From NCBI RefSeq assembly GCF_018603515.1, contig NZ_JACATN010000008.1:43915-107914 (forward strand): a stretch of 64,000 bases of DNA, in the 5' to 3' direction. The notes under the pieces were generated by a model. The model ran no database searches. It worked only from the letters and a program-made list of their open reading frames with translations, and was not told where the DNA came from. The translations under genes were made by a program, and so were the position numbers. Shown piece after piece: positions 1 through 9,331 of the stretch (positions are counted from its first letter, which is position 1; each line of letters begins with the position of its first letter). This DNA comes from Zobellia barbeyronii (GTDB taxonomy: Bacteria > Bacteroidota > Bacteroidia > Flavobacteriales > Flavobacteriaceae).

Positions 1-323
1 TCCAATTGCTCAGAAGCGGGAATTATCTTTATGTCAATTGTTCTGTTTTCATTAGTTCTCAAAGTGATTTTTGTAGAGAAATCTTGATATCCTATTACAG
101 AAACTTGCAATTTATAGGTTCCATTGGGTATGTCCTTTAAATTATACGTGCCATCTTCTGAGGTTGAAGTCCCCATTTTAGTGCCTTTTAAGTAAATGTT
201 TGCGAATGGAACCGTTCCTTGATCATCGGTAATGGTTCCGTTAATACTGCTGTTTTGAGCATTTACTAATCCTGTAAGAAGAGTACATAATAAATATAGA
301 CTCGACTTTAAATATATTTTCAT
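1..323 (-). CDS. TonB-dependent receptor or related outer-membrane protein, N-terminal part (runs off the window)
   Basis: The reverse strand is open from an ATG at 323 to the window edge. The protein begins with a signal peptide (MKIYLKSSLYLLCTLLTGLV, then NAQ) and continues into a carboxypeptidase-D regulatory-like beta-sandwich with the typical pieces INGTITDDQGTVPFANIYLK and GTSTSEDGTYNLKDIPNGTY. In Bacteroidota this domain usually sits in front of the plug and barrel of a TonB-dependent receptor, but the barrel lies outside the window, so that part is inferred. The gene is divergent from a DtxR-family regulator, and a palindrome overlaps its predicted promoter. A metal or siderophore receptor is therefore a reasonable guess. 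Confidence 0.8.
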   Translation of the reverse strand, partial: MKIYLKSSLYLLCTLLTGLVNAQNSSINGTITDDQGTVPFANIYLKGTKMGTSTSEDGTYNLKDIPNGTYKLQVSVIGYQDFSTKITLRTNENRTIDIKIIPASEQL

Positions 324-336
324 CAGTATAAATTAA

Positions 337-356
337 TATTTAGACAAATCTAAATA
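337..356. promoter_or_regulatory. Palindromic operator candidate (DtxR/MntR-box-like)
   Basis: TATTTAGACAAATCTAAATA has arms of eight bases around a four-base centre. It resembles the general AT-rich TTTAG-CTAAA form of MntR/DtxR operators. On the minus strand it contains TAGATTTG (345-352), a match to the flavobacterial TAnnTTTG element, placed to drive the receptor gene starting at 323. Binding by the neighbouring regulator is inferred. Confidence 0.6.
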
Positions 357-357
357 T

Positions 358-386
358 TTGTTTTTAGATATAAAAATGTATTTTTG
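358..386 (+). promoter_or_regulatory. Promoter of the DtxR/ZIP operon with a second palindrome in its spacer
   Basis: TTG at 358-360, an 18-base spacer and TATTTTTG at 379-386 match the Bacteroidota consensus (TTG, then TAnnTTTG). Transcription should start a few bases before the ATG at 402. The spacer itself is a palindrome (TTTTTAGATATAAAAA, 361-376), so a bound repressor would cover the promoter. This suggests autoregulation. Confidence 0.6.
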
Positions 387-401
387 TATGATTGAAATTT
401 T

Positions 402-1058
402 ATGACACTATCAGAAGAAGATTATATAAAAGCCATTTATCATTTAGGAAAGGGTGAGAACAATATTGTTTCAACCAATGAGGTTGCGGAGCAAATGAAG
501 ACGAAACCTTCTTCCGTTACTGATATGATGAAGAAACTTTCGGAAAAAGGCGTTGCTAATTACAGGAAATATAAGGGGGTCTGTCTCACGGAACATGGTC
601 TAAAAGTGGCCTTAACCCTTGTTAGGAAGCATAGATTGTGGGAGGTTTTTTTAGTTGAAAAGTTGAACTTTGCTTGGGATGAGGTACATGAAGTTGCCGA
701 GCAATTGGAGCACATTAAGAGTGAAAAATTAACGGATAGCTTAGATAAACTTCTTGGTTTTCCGCAAGTGGATCCTCATGGAGATCCTATTCCGTCCAAA
801 AACGGGGAATTTAAAAAGGCCGTAAAAAAGCTTTTGAACGAAGTACCAGTAGGTACAAGTGGCACCTGTGTTGGTGTCAAAGATTCATCCGCTCCATTTC
901 TTAAATTTCTGGATAAAAATAGAATTGCTTTAGGGGACACGATTTTAGTATTGGAAAAGGAAGAGTTTGATGGGTCGTTGCATATTCAGGTGAAGGGGAA
1001 GGATATTCGTATCTCTGATCAAATTGCAGCAAATTTATATCTTAAAATAACGGAATAA
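402..1058 (+). CDS. DtxR/MntR-family metal-dependent transcriptional regulator
   Basis: The 218-residue protein has the full family layout: an N-terminal winged helix (about residues 20-66, including VAEQMKTKPSSVTDMMKKLS), a dimerisation/metal domain (about 70-145) and a C-terminal FeoA/SH3-like domain (about 148-218). Candidate metal ligands are Asp7, His77, Glu100, Glu103 and His104, placed as in MntR and IdeR. Family members repress transport genes when loaded with Mn(II) or Fe(II). The downstream ZIP transporter starts one base after the stop codon, so the two form an operon. Whether Mn or Fe is the co-repressor cannot be read from the sequence. Confidence 0.9.
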   Translation: MTLSEEDYIKAIYHLGKGENNIVSTNEVAEQMKTKPSSVTDMMKKLSEKGVANYRKYKGVCLTEHGLKVALTLVRKHRLWEVFLVEKLNFAWDEVHEVAEQLEHIKSEKLTDSLDKLLGFPQVDPHGDPIPSKNGEFKKAVKKLLNEVPVGTSGTCVGVKDSSAPFLKFLDKNRIALGDTILVLEKEEFDGSLHIQVKGKDIRISDQIAANLYLKITE

Positions 1059-1059
1059 C

Positions 1060-1881
1060 ATGCAAGAGGTAATTGATTATTTTGAATCTATAGACCCAGT
1101 TTTAGCAGCATTTTACGCTACGCTATTTACTTGGGGTTTAACTGCTGCAGGCGCAGCTTTGGTTTTTTTATTTAAAGGTATGAACCGGGCACTTTTGGAT
1201 GGTATGCTGGGTTTTACGGGTGGAGTTATGGTAGCGGCGAGTTTTTGGAGTCTTTTGGCACCAGGTATAGAAATGAGTCCTGGTGATGGATTCGTAAAAG
1301 TGATACCCGCCGCTGTTGGATTTCTTCTAGGATCACTTTTTATATTTGGTTTGGATAAAATACTACCGCATTTGCACATTAATTTTAAGGAAAGTGAAAA
1401 AGAGGGAATCAAAACCCCTTGGCACCGTACTACATTATTAACCTTAGCAATAACACTTCATAATATTCCTGAAGGTCTGGCCGTAGGTGTACTTTTTGGT
1501 GGTGTTGCTGCAGGTTTTGAAGGCGCAAGTATTGGTGGTGCCGTAGCTTTGGCTTTGGGTATTGGTTTACAGAATTTTCCAGAAGGTTTTGCTGTTGCTA
1601 TGCCATTAAGAAGACAAGGGCTTAGTAGAACAAAAAGTTTTATGTACGGGCAAGCTTCTGCTTTGGTTGAGCCTATAGCTGCTGTTTTAGGTGCGTGGGC
1701 GGTAATGACTTTTCAACCAATACTACCTTATGCTTTATCTTTTGCTGCTGGAGCCATGATTTTTGTTGTGGTGGAGGAAGTAATACCAGAAACGCAACAA
1801 GACAAATACACAGATATTGCTACTATGGGCTTTATAGGTGGCTTCATTGTAATGATGACCTTAGATGTGGGTCTAGGATAG
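1060..1881 (+). CDS. ZIP-family metal cation transporter (GufA/ZupT-like)
   Basis: This 273-residue inner-membrane protein has about eight hydrophobic segments and the two signature metal-site helices of ZIP carriers, HNIPEGLAVG (134-143) and QNFPEGFAVAMPLRR (171-185). A VVEEVIPE motif lies in a later helix. A short His-containing loop (PHLHINF, about 103-109) precedes the first signature. ZIP proteins import Zn, Fe or Mn into the cytoplasm. Co-transcription with a DtxR-type regulator points to Mn or Fe as much as Zn. It ends in a gene-free stretch before the histidine kinase. Confidence 0.9.
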   Translation: MQEVIDYFESIDPVLAAFYATLFTWGLTAAGAALVFLFKGMNRALLDGMLGFTGGVMVAASFWSLLAPGIEMSPGDGFVKVIPAAVGFLLGSLFIFGLDKILPHLHINFKESEKEGIKTPWHRTTLLTLAITLHNIPEGLAVGVLFGGVAAGFEGASIGGAVALALGIGLQNFPEGFAVAMPLRRQGLSRTKSFMYGQASALVEPIAAVLGAWAVMTFQPILPYALSFAAGAMIFVVVEEVIPETQQDKYTDIATMGFIGGFIVMMTLDVGLG

Positions 1882-2068
1882 GTTTGACCTGACTCTGGTT
1901 GCAAAAATTGGTTTTCAGCTTATCTATGGTTTTGGTTAATTATGTTAAATGTAGGAATAAGTTTACGTTTATTTTTTAACTTTATCAGACACAAGATAAC
2001 TGGAAGAATTCCGTTTTATATAAAGACTAGCTTTTTCCGATACAGCTCGTCAGTGAAAACTTATATTT

Positions 2069-3295
2069 ATGATAGCCCCCAAGAACCACGAACATGAAGC
2101 AGAACGACTCGCACTCTTAGAATCGTATGCTATTTTGGATACTGAGTTAGAGGAGGATTATGATAATTTGGTCTTACTTGCTTCTGAGATTTGTGGTACA
2201 CCTATTTCTGTAATAACACTTTTAGATAAAGACCGGCAATGGTTTAAAGCGCACCATGGCTTAGATGTTGCTGAGACGGAAAGACAATATTCTTTTTGTG
2301 GATATACAATTAATGAACCTGATAATTTACTTATCATTGAAGATGCTAGGGTTGATGAAAGGTTTAATGGTAACCCCGTGGTAGAAGATGCTAATGTTGT
2401 CTTTTATGCTGGTGTAACCCTTAATGGAGCTAACGGTTTACCTTTAGGAACGCTCTGTGTTCTTGATCATGAGCCCAAACAACTTAGCGAAAGTCAACTT
2501 AGTGCTTTAAGAATACTTTCTGATCAAGTAATGAACTTATTAGATCTTAGAAAGAAAAAAATGGAGCTGGAAAAGGCAAATGAAGATCTTAAACTTGCCA
2601 ATCGCGAACTAGATAATTTTGCTGCTGTTGCTGCCCATGATTTAAAATCGCCTTTAAACAATATTATTACATTGTCTAATTGTTTGGAAGATTTTTATGC
2701 ACCCAAAATGGATGATGAAGGAAAGCAAATTATTGAATTTATTAAGAGCTCTTCAGAAACTTTGAAAAAGCTTATCACTGGCTTACTTAATTATAGTAAA
2801 TCTGGTCAGTTTAACATAGACGATAAAACTACCATACTTCTGACTGATTTACAGAAAACCATTAATGAACTTTTTGGTGGCCAGAAAGAGTGCACTATAA
2901 AAGTAAAAAGTAATTTAGAGTCTATTTATGCAAACAAGATTGCAGTTGAACAAATCTTAATTAACCTAATTGCCAACGCCGTTAAATACAATGATAAACC
3001 CAGCATTGAGATAGAACTAGAGATAAGAGAGCAGGATGCTTTTTATGAGTTTTTAGTAAAAGATAACGGACCAGGAATCCATGAAGATGATCAAGAAAAA
3101 ATCTTCAAGATATTTGAGGTAATTTCTGAACAAGATCGTTACGGAGAAAAAGGAACAGGTATTGGTCTGGCCACAGTAAAAAAGGTAGTTGAAGGTCTAG
3201 GCGGAAATATTAGTGTTCTCTCCCAACTTGGTGAAGGCGCAACATTTACCTTCACCATTAAGAGCCCAATAGTTCTAACACCTACTATGGTGTAA
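2069..3295 (+). CDS. GAF-domain sensor histidine kinase
   Basis: The 408-residue protein has no signal peptide or membrane segment, so it should be cytoplasmic. Residues about 20-155 form a GAF domain of the type that follows AERLALLESYAILDT in many Bacteroidota kinases. A coiled coil (about 160-185) leads to the HisKA phosphoacceptor region (AAHDLKSPLNN, His at about residue 190). The ATPase domain carries the N box (NLIANAVKYN), DNGPGI and GTGIGLATVKKVV. No response regulator is adjacent, so it is an orphan kinase in this window and its signal is unknown. Confidence 0.9.
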   Translation: MIAPKNHEHEAERLALLESYAILDTELEEDYDNLVLLASEICGTPISVITLLDKDRQWFKAHHGLDVAETERQYSFCGYTINEPDNLLIIEDARVDERFNGNPVVEDANVVFYAGVTLNGANGLPLGTLCVLDHEPKQLSESQLSALRILSDQVMNLLDLRKKKMELEKANEDLKLANRELDNFAAVAAHDLKSPLNNIITLSNCLEDFYAPKMDDEGKQIIEFIKSSSETLKKLITGLLNYSKSGQFNIDDKTTILLTDLQKTINELFGGQKECTIKVKSNLESIYANKIAVEQILINLIANAVKYNDKPSIEIELEIREQDAFYEFLVKDNGPGIHEDDQEKIFKIFEVISEQDRYGEKGTGIGLATVKKVVEGLGGNISVLSQLGEGATFTFTIKSPIVLTPTMV

Positions 3296-3331
3296 TTCCC
3301 ACTTTTGCTAATCCAGTTTGTTATCCTAGAC

Positions 3332-5965
3332 TTATCTATTGATTTCTTCAATAAGATTTGCAACCAAAGCTGTCCACCCAGTTTGGTGCGAAGCACCTAC
3401 ACCACGACCGTTATTTCCATCAAAATATTCGTAGAACAGAATTAAGTCTTTAAAATGCTCATCGGTATATTTCTCTTTATCTAACTCATTTACAGGACGG
3501 TTACCATTTTCATCTTTTTTGAAAATACCAATCAGTCTTTTACTAATTTCAAATCCTATTTCTTTTAGGTTCAGCGGATTATCACTTCCAGTTGGATAAT
3601 CGAATTTTAAATCATCACCAAAATAGTTGTGATACTCTTTTAAAGAACTTATAAAAAGATAGTTCATTGGCATCCAAATTGGTCCACGCCAGTTGGAGTT
3701 TCCACCAAATAAATCTGTGGATGATTCCGCAGGCTCATAGTTTATACCATATATAGAACCGTTTATCTCTATTTGATATTTGGTTTCATGTGCTTTAGAT
3801 AATGAACGGATACCGTAGTCGGCTAAAAATTCGGATTCATCTAATATGCTATGTATTAATATGTCCAATCGTTTCTTAGGAACCAAAGACAACAACACGT
3901 CTTTATTGGGATCATACTCTTCTACAACTTGATATTTCTGGGTTTCCACTCTGTACGTACGGTACCAATCCATACTAGCCTTAAAGCGCGGTAATTTTGC
4001 TAAACATTCTTTTCTAATATTCAATACTGCCGCCATAGATAATAAGCCAGATATTGACCGTACTTTAATTGGTATTTTTTTACCGTCTGGTAGGATTAAG
4101 GTGTCATAGAAAAATCCTTCTTTCTCATCCCAAGAACTCATAGATTCTTCGGTAATTTTATTCAAGGCCTCCGCTATGAATACAAAGTGCCCAAAATATT
4201 TAAGGGCCATATCTTCAAATGTATTGTCGTGCAATGAAATTTCAAGGGCAATTTCAAGCATATTCAAACAGTAAAGTGCCATCCAAGAAGTACCATCTAC
4301 TTGTTCTAGAACACCTCCACCGGGTATGCCATTACTACGGTCAAATACTCCAATATTATCCAAGCCCAGAAATCCGCCTTCAAAAACGTTGTTGTTAAGG
4401 CTATCTTCTCTGTTCACCCACCAAGTGAAATTCAAGGCTAGTTTGTTAAACATGCGTTTTAAAAAGCTTAGATCTCCTTTGCCTGTTTTACGCTGTTCCA
4501 TCTGGTAAATCTGGATGGCAGCCCATGCCTGAACTGGTGGATTTACATCACTGAAATTCCATTCATAGGCAGGAATTTGACCATTTGCGGCCATGTACCA
4601 TTCTTTAGTGAAGAGCAGGAGTTGTTTTTTTGCAAACTCGTGGTCTAGCATAGAGAAGGTGACGCAATGAAAAGCAGAGTCCCAAGCTGCAAACCAAGGA
4701 TATTCCCATGCATCGGGCATTGAGAGTATATCATGGTTTCTAAAGGTCTGCCATGTGCTGTTACGGCCATGTTTTCGTTCATGTGGCGGGTTAGTGCCAG
4801 GGTCTCCTTTAATCCATTGTTCTACTTCGTAATTGTAGTATTGTTTGGTCCAGAGTAGGCCTGCAAAAGCTTGTTTCTGTATTTCTCTTTCTTCTTCTGA
4901 CGAGTTTTCAGTTATGGATTCTAAGAAAGAGCGTGATTCTTTAATTCTTTCTTCAAAAACAGCCTCAAAAGTATCATCAATAGGGGAGTCAATATCTTGG
5001 TTAGATAGTCTTAACTTGATAACCTTAGTTTCACCAGGAGCCAAGTTCAATTCGTACATAGGCGCACACTTGGTGCCTTCCTTATTTTTTTCGGCTAAAG
5101 AAAAATCATTTTCTATAACGGCATCATGAAATAAATCTTTTTTAAACGGATGCTCATTTTTCCCGTCAAAAACCCGTTCCGCATTGGTTTCGTTTTCAGT
5201 AAATAATACTCTAGAAGGCTCGTCAAAATACAGATTGTATTTGCCAACATAACTGTGGTCTACCGTAACATGTGGTGCCTTTTTACTGCCTTTTTTCTTA
5301 ATTATGGGCTTCTCCTCCATTCCGGTGAAACTCCAAAAATTTCGAATCCATATGGTAGGTAAGACAACCGCCATTGCTTCTTTTGGGCCGCGGTTACTGA
5401 CAGAGATTTTTACTAAAATATCCTCTCCTTCGGCTTTTGCGTATTCCGTATGAACATCAAAATACTCGTTGTTGTCAAATATGCCAGTATCTAGCAGTTC
5501 AAACTCCGTATCGTGTTTGCCTCTGTTGCGGTTTTCCTCTACCAATTGGTTATAAGGAAACTCATTTTGAGGATATTTATAAAGGTGCTTCATATAGGAA
5601 TGCGAGGGCGTATTCTCTAAATAATAATAGAGTTCTTTAACGTCTTCACCATGATTTCCTTGCGGGCCGGTTAATCCAAATAAACGTTCCTTTAAAATAG
5701 GATCTTTGCCGTTCCAAAGTGCCACAGAAAAACAGATATTGCAATAGCGATCGGAAATACCTGCAATACCATCTTCTCCCCAGCGGTAGGTTCTACTTCT
5801 AGCATGGTCGTGCGGTAGGTAGTTCCATGCATCTCCGTTAGGACTGTAATCTTCCCGTACTGTTCCCCATTGTCGTTCGCTTAGGTATGGTCCCCACTTA
5901 AGCCAATCTTTTTCTTTACTATAATGGTCTTTTAGTCTTTTGTCTTCTTTGGTATTCTTGGTCAT
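3332..5965 (-). CDS. GH63-like glucosidase (MGH1-type glycoside hydrolase)
   Basis: The 877-residue protein contains the (alpha/alpha)6 catalytic core of the GH63/MGH1 group. Seen directly are NSTWQTFRNHDILSMPDAWE and FAAWDSAFHC (the Asp near residue 428 is the likely catalytic acid), GGFLGLDNIGVFDRS, and near the C terminus NSNWRGPIWMPMNYLF and FDGNNGRGVGASHQTGWTAL. Bacterial homologues hydrolyse alpha-glucosidic linkages. There is no signal peptide, so it probably acts in the cytoplasm on imported or stored oligosaccharides. Its 3' end faces that of the histidine kinase, 36 bp away. The exact substrate cannot be inferred. Confidence 0.85.
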   Translation of the reverse strand: MTKNTKEDKRLKDHYSKEKDWLKWGPYLSERQWGTVREDYSPNGDAWNYLPHDHARSRTYRWGEDGIAGISDRYCNICFSVALWNGKDPILKERLFGLTGPQGNHGEDVKELYYYLENTPSHSYMKHLYKYPQNEFPYNQLVEENRNRGKHDTEFELLDTGIFDNNEYFDVHTEYAKAEGEDILVKISVSNRGPKEAMAVVLPTIWIRNFWSFTGMEEKPIIKKKGSKKAPHVTVDHSYVGKYNLYFDEPSRVLFTENETNAERVFDGKNEHPFKKDLFHDAVIENDFSLAEKNKEGTKCAPMYELNLAPGETKVIKLRLSNQDIDSPIDDTFEAVFEERIKESRSFLESITENSSEEEREIQKQAFAGLLWTKQYYNYEVEQWIKGDPGTNPPHERKHGRNSTWQTFRNHDILSMPDAWEYPWFAAWDSAFHCVTFSMLDHEFAKKQLLLFTKEWYMAANGQIPAYEWNFSDVNPPVQAWAAIQIYQMEQRKTGKGDLSFLKRMFNKLALNFTWWVNREDSLNNNVFEGGFLGLDNIGVFDRSNGIPGGGVLEQVDGTSWMALYCLNMLEIALEISLHDNTFEDMALKYFGHFVFIAEALNKITEESMSSWDEKEGFFYDTLILPDGKKIPIKVRSISGLLSMAAVLNIRKECLAKLPRFKASMDWYRTYRVETQKYQVVEEYDPNKDVLLSLVPKKRLDILIHSILDESEFLADYGIRSLSKAHETKYQIEINGSIYGINYEPAESSTDLFGGNSNWRGPIWMPMNYLFISSLKEYHNYFGDDLKFDYPTGSDNPLNLKEIGFEISKRLIGIFKKDENGNRPVNELDKEKYTDEHFKDLILFYEYFDGNNGRGVGASHQTGWTALVANLIEEINR

Positions 5966-6194
5966 AAAATTGAAATATGAATGGGGGTTAATAGCTCAAA
6001 GATTTTTTTATAGGGACTGTCCTTAAACTGATACCTAAATTAGGTATATAATGAGGTCTTAGCAAGTTATAAATGATGTAGTCGATAAAATTTTAACTGC
6101 TATCGGAAATTTTCGCCACTTTTGTGCGTTCATAGAGTAATTGGTACTGGTGTAGAACGCTTGCCAATCTTCAAAATGAAAAATTACTATTGAT

Positions 6195-6626
6195 ATGCAG
6201 AAAAAGGGTCATGTATTGTGGAATGTTTTGGGCGTAATAACGGTAATTATTTGTCTATTTGCTTTTGTCCTTCATTTTAAGAACTGGACAAAAACAGATG
6301 CTACTGGATTTAGAGTCCTATCTGGTTTTTATCTACAGGAGGTTCCCTTTTCAGCTTTGGATAGTGTGAAATTAGTTCCTAAAATTCCCGGTATGGTACG
6401 TCTTAATGGTTTTTCTGCAATGGAAAAGGAAAAAGGAATTTTCAGGGAGTTTAAAGATTCACTTACCGAAAACAAAGTATATGTCTACATTGATAATTTA
6501 GAGAATCAAAAAATAAAAATTGTTCATCACGATTCACTAAAGCTCTTCATCAATCTTAAAGATTCTACAGAGACTCAAAAGTTGTTCGACTTACTATCGA
6601 GTAAATTAGTTGTAGAACCAAACTAA
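6195..6626 (+). CDS. Hypothetical membrane-anchored protein
   Basis: This 143-residue protein has a single N-terminal membrane segment (about residues 8-26, LWNVLGVITVIICLFAFVL). The polar remainder of short alternating strands, ending in a helix (ETQKLFDLLSSKL), is reminiscent of a small PH-like fold. No family is recognised with confidence. The start ATG follows a 229-bp intergenic region, and the reading frame has normal codon use for the window. Confidence 0.7.
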   Translation: MQKKGHVLWNVLGVITVIICLFAFVLHFKNWTKTDATGFRVLSGFYLQEVPFSALDSVKLVPKIPGMVRLNGFSAMEKEKGIFREFKDSLTENKVYVYIDNLENQKIKIVHHDSLKLFINLKDSTETQKLFDLLSSKLVVEPN

Positions 6627-6758
6627 GAGAATAGGTCTTTTATTCTACAGCCATTTTCTTAATTCTACTATATTAATTTCATTTTAAATAGTTCACAGTT
6701 CTTTGTTAATCAGAGTAATGTGTTGTATTTTGTTGTGGTAATCATAAAACAAACAATC

Positions 6759-7127
6759 ATGGAAACAGATGAAATTGCCTCTAAATTAGTGGCGTGGTGT
6801 AATGCGGGAGATTTTGAAAAGCCGTATCAGCAATTGTATAGTGATAAAATTGTAAGCATAGAAAATGATGGTAAGGCAGAAGGTGCTTATGTTGAAGGTT
6901 TTGAAGGCATCAAGAAAAAAGGAGAATGGTGGCAAGAGAATTTTGAGGTTCATAGCAGTAAGGCTTCAGACCCGGTGGTAGCAGATAATTGGTTTTCTGT
7001 AAAGTTCACCATGGACACGACTCATAAACCATCTGGGCAGCGCTCAAAAACCTCTGAGATAGCTGTATATGAGGTGCAGGACGGCAAAATTGTAAAAGAA
7101 CAGTTTTTCTACAATGAAAAGGGATAA
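6759..7127 (+). CDS. SnoaL/NTF2-like protein
   Basis: The start is placed at the ATG at 6759 rather than the in-frame upstream codon at 6720, because homologous NTF2-like proteins begin near METDEIASKLVAW and the upstream bases look like promoter (TTGTATTTTG at 6724-6733). The 122-residue protein has the cone-shaped NTF2 pattern: N-terminal helices, SIENDG, FEGIKKKGEWW and a final sheet with WFSVKFTMDTT and VYEVQDGKIVKEQFFY. Such proteins are small enzymes or ligand binders. The substrate is unknown. It is followed by a strong hairpin terminator. Confidence 0.8.
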   Translation: METDEIASKLVAWCNAGDFEKPYQQLYSDKIVSIENDGKAEGAYVEGFEGIKKKGEWWQENFEVHSSKASDPVVADNWFSVKFTMDTTHKPSGQRSKTSEIAVYEVQDGKIVKEQFFYNEKG

Positions 7128-7150
7128 TATTTAATAGAATTTTATATCAG

Positions 7151-7183
7151 AAGAGCCAATCGATAGTCGATTGGCTCTTTGTT
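7151..7183 (+). terminator. Rho-independent terminator
   Basis: A perfect 13-bp stem (7151-7163 with 7167-7179) with a three-base loop is followed by a T-rich run. It closes the NTF2-like gene. Confidence 0.85.
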
Positions 7184-7223
7184 TTGGAATCAGCAACGCC
7201 TATCTTCGCTTTAAAATTTATTC

Positions 7224-7610
7224 ATGGTTCTTTTGGCTCAAATAGTAGGTGCGTTATATGGTTTGTTGGCAGTAATATTCGGTGCTTTTGGAGCTCACGC
7301 TTTAAAGAAGTTACTTTCCGAAGAGCAGCTTAAAAGTTTTGAAACTGGTGTTAAATACCAGATGTACCATGCTATTATATTGCTGCTTATAGGTTTTAAT
7401 TTTAATATGGATGTTGCCTTTCAGCAGTATATGGTTTATTGTTTTGTAATTGGTACGTTCTTGTTCTCTTTCAGTATCTATGCATTGGTTATTAGTTCTG
7501 CAAAAGGAAAGAAATTACGATTTTTAGGACCTATAACACCACTTGGTGGATTGCTCTTGGTATGCGGTTGGGGACTATTGCTGTATAGCTTTATCCGGAA
7601 CCTTGTTTAG
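7224..7610 (+). CDS. DUF423 family small membrane protein
   Basis: The 128-residue protein has four hydrophobic helices and the family signature at the N terminus (GALYGLLAVIFGAFGAHALK), followed by KSFETGVKYQMYHAI and a central FLFSFSIYAL helix. DUF423 (YgdD-like) proteins are inner-membrane proteins with no established function. Its 3' end overlaps that of the convergent downstream gene by four bases. Confidence 0.9.
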   Translation: MVLLAQIVGALYGLLAVIFGAFGAHALKKLLSEEQLKSFETGVKYQMYHAIILLLIGFNFNMDVAFQQYMVYCFVIGTFLFSFSIYALVISSAKGKKLRFLGPITPLGGLLLVCGWGLLLYSFIRNLV

Positions 7611-9151
7611 TTTTCTGATTGTGTTACGGAAGTAAACTCTTTAATGGCTTGGTTGGGTTCTATAATGTCATGTCCCTTCCAAAAATTTGGGTCGTAATCT
7701 GGCATATAAGTAGGAAGAATACCGGTTTTTTCCTCAAACGCTTTAAATTGTCCTGAGTTAATGGGGTCTTCATCAAAAACAATAAGCTCATATTGGTTAA
7801 TGTTACCAAAAGCAGCATCTACTTTTAAGGCCAGTTCATTTTGCTTACGTCTTCCTTTAACGTGTTTGTTTTTTTCTATAATAGTCAATGGTCTTTTGAA
7901 TCCTCCACGAATGCCTTTTATAACATTGTAATACCGTAGATGGTATTTTTGATCGGCACCTTTGTCAAATAGAATGCTTCCCTTTGCTAAATATTCATTC
8001 ACGGAAACGCCTAGGAGTTTAAAATCACGAAGGGACTCTGTATTCTCAAAGTCCATGCGTATTAATGCAAAATCATCTGAGTTTATATAGAGCATTCCCC
8101 CATATTCAGGAGAGCCATCGGGTATAAACCGTATAACATATACCGCTTGGTCACCTAAATAGGTGTGGTTTTCAAGAGTCAGTTCATAGCGGCCCGGCTT
8201 AAATATGACGTTATAGTCAGTATCATCAAAAATGGGTAGGTTTTCAAAAAGGTTACCCAGTGTTTTTCGTTTGTATTCAAGGAAAAATTCGCGTCTTTCT
8301 TCTTTCTTTTTCTTCTCTTGCTCAAGATGTGCATTTAAAGCTGCGGCATCTGTAGAATCTATCTCTTCTTTAAAGATGTCACTCATATCCTCGGCATCTA
8401 CCTTGGTGCCGAACAGCCCAGACTTTACTTTAAAGTAAGAATCTGTTTTAATATTTTCTTTCGCAATTTTATTGAACTTTTCTTCTAAGATTTCAATATC
8501 GAGCTCTTTGCTTTTATCATAGAGTTCAGAGGCTTTTATGAGGTCTAATTTTTGCTCATCCGCATCGTCCGCTCCATAGAGGTCGCCCAGCATTTCAGTA
8601 TAATAAATATTGTTTTTGGGAATAGTTTGAATTACACTATCCAAGAAATTTTTATTAAAAGCATCAATCGTAGATTTCTTTATTTCGTAATTGGTCTTGA
8701 TAATGTTACTCTGGTAGGTTTCCCTTAAGAAAAGTCGTTTTTTAGAAAATTCGGTGATGTAATTTTTTTCCAGGTTTTCTTCAACAAGCTCAACAATTTC
8801 TTCTGGAGTGTAGTTTTTGTTGGAAACAATAACCTCTTGAAGCTCTATGGCTTTTGGTCTAAGGGTGATAAGGCTATCGGTAAACTCTAAAATAGGTCTT
8901 CCAATAGATTCGTACCCAATACAGGAAATGAAAAGAGAATCAGTAGCCTCTACTGCGTCAGATAATAGAAATTTAAATTTACCTTCTTCATTGGTAATCA
9001 TACCCCTGTTATTCAGCTGCACGGTAGCGTAAGGCACGGGTTTTTTTGAAACGGAATCTACAATGATAGAACTTAAGCTCTGGGCATGTTGTGTTGTGGT
9101 GAAAAATAGGAAGAATGCGAATAGATAAGCGAAGGATTTTGGCATATTCAT
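7607..9151 (-). CDS. Carboxypeptidase-regulatory-domain outer-membrane-associated protein
   Basis: This 514-residue exported protein has a signal peptide (SFAYLFAFFLFFTTTQHAQS). A carboxypeptidase-D regulatory-like domain follows (about 25-110, with SIIVDSVSKKPVPYATVQLN and GMITNEEGKFKF). The long remainder is rich in charged helices and beta strands (YLGDQAVYVIRFIP, GGMLYINSDDFALIRMDF). This arrangement is common in flavobacteria and has no assigned function. The start could be either Met of MNMPKSF, which makes little difference. An acidic/lysine-rich stretch (EQEKKKKEERREF) lies near residue 285. Confidence 0.75.
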   Translation of the reverse strand: MNMPKSFAYLFAFFLFFTTTQHAQSLSSIIVDSVSKKPVPYATVQLNNRGMITNEEGKFKFLLSDAVEATDSLFISCIGYESIGRPILEFTDSLITLRPKAIELQEVIVSNKNYTPEEIVELVEENLEKNYITEFSKKRLFLRETYQSNIIKTNYEIKKSTIDAFNKNFLDSVIQTIPKNNIYYTEMLGDLYGADDADEQKLDLIKASELYDKSKELDIEILEEKFNKIAKENIKTDSYFKVKSGLFGTKVDAEDMSDIFKEEIDSTDAAALNAHLEQEKKKKEERREFFLEYKRKTLGNLFENLPIFDDTDYNVIFKPGRYELTLENHTYLGDQAVYVIRFIPDGSPEYGGMLYINSDDFALIRMDFENTESLRDFKLLGVSVNEYLAKGSILFDKGADQKYHLRYYNVIKGIRGGFKRPLTIIEKNKHVKGRRKQNELALKVDAAFGNINQYELIVFDEDPINSGQFKAFEEKTGILPTYMPDYDPNFWKGHDIIEPNQAIKEFTSVTQSEN

Positions 9152-9331
9152 GGCTAATGGCTATTCAAAAAAAGCGATAGCATTTGAGGTAAGCACGGTT
9201 TTTTTGATTTATTTAATACCGATTTATCCTTTTATTAACGAATTAACCTACAAAATTAGCAGGACAGGTGTGCTGAACTTTAATATGTTGCTAAATTGAA
9301 GATGAACGGTTTATGCAGATGGACTATAAAA

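Noticed and set aside
4845..5129. Long antisense frames within the GH63-like gene
   Set aside because: They overlap a well-supported gene with clear family motifs and show no independent features.
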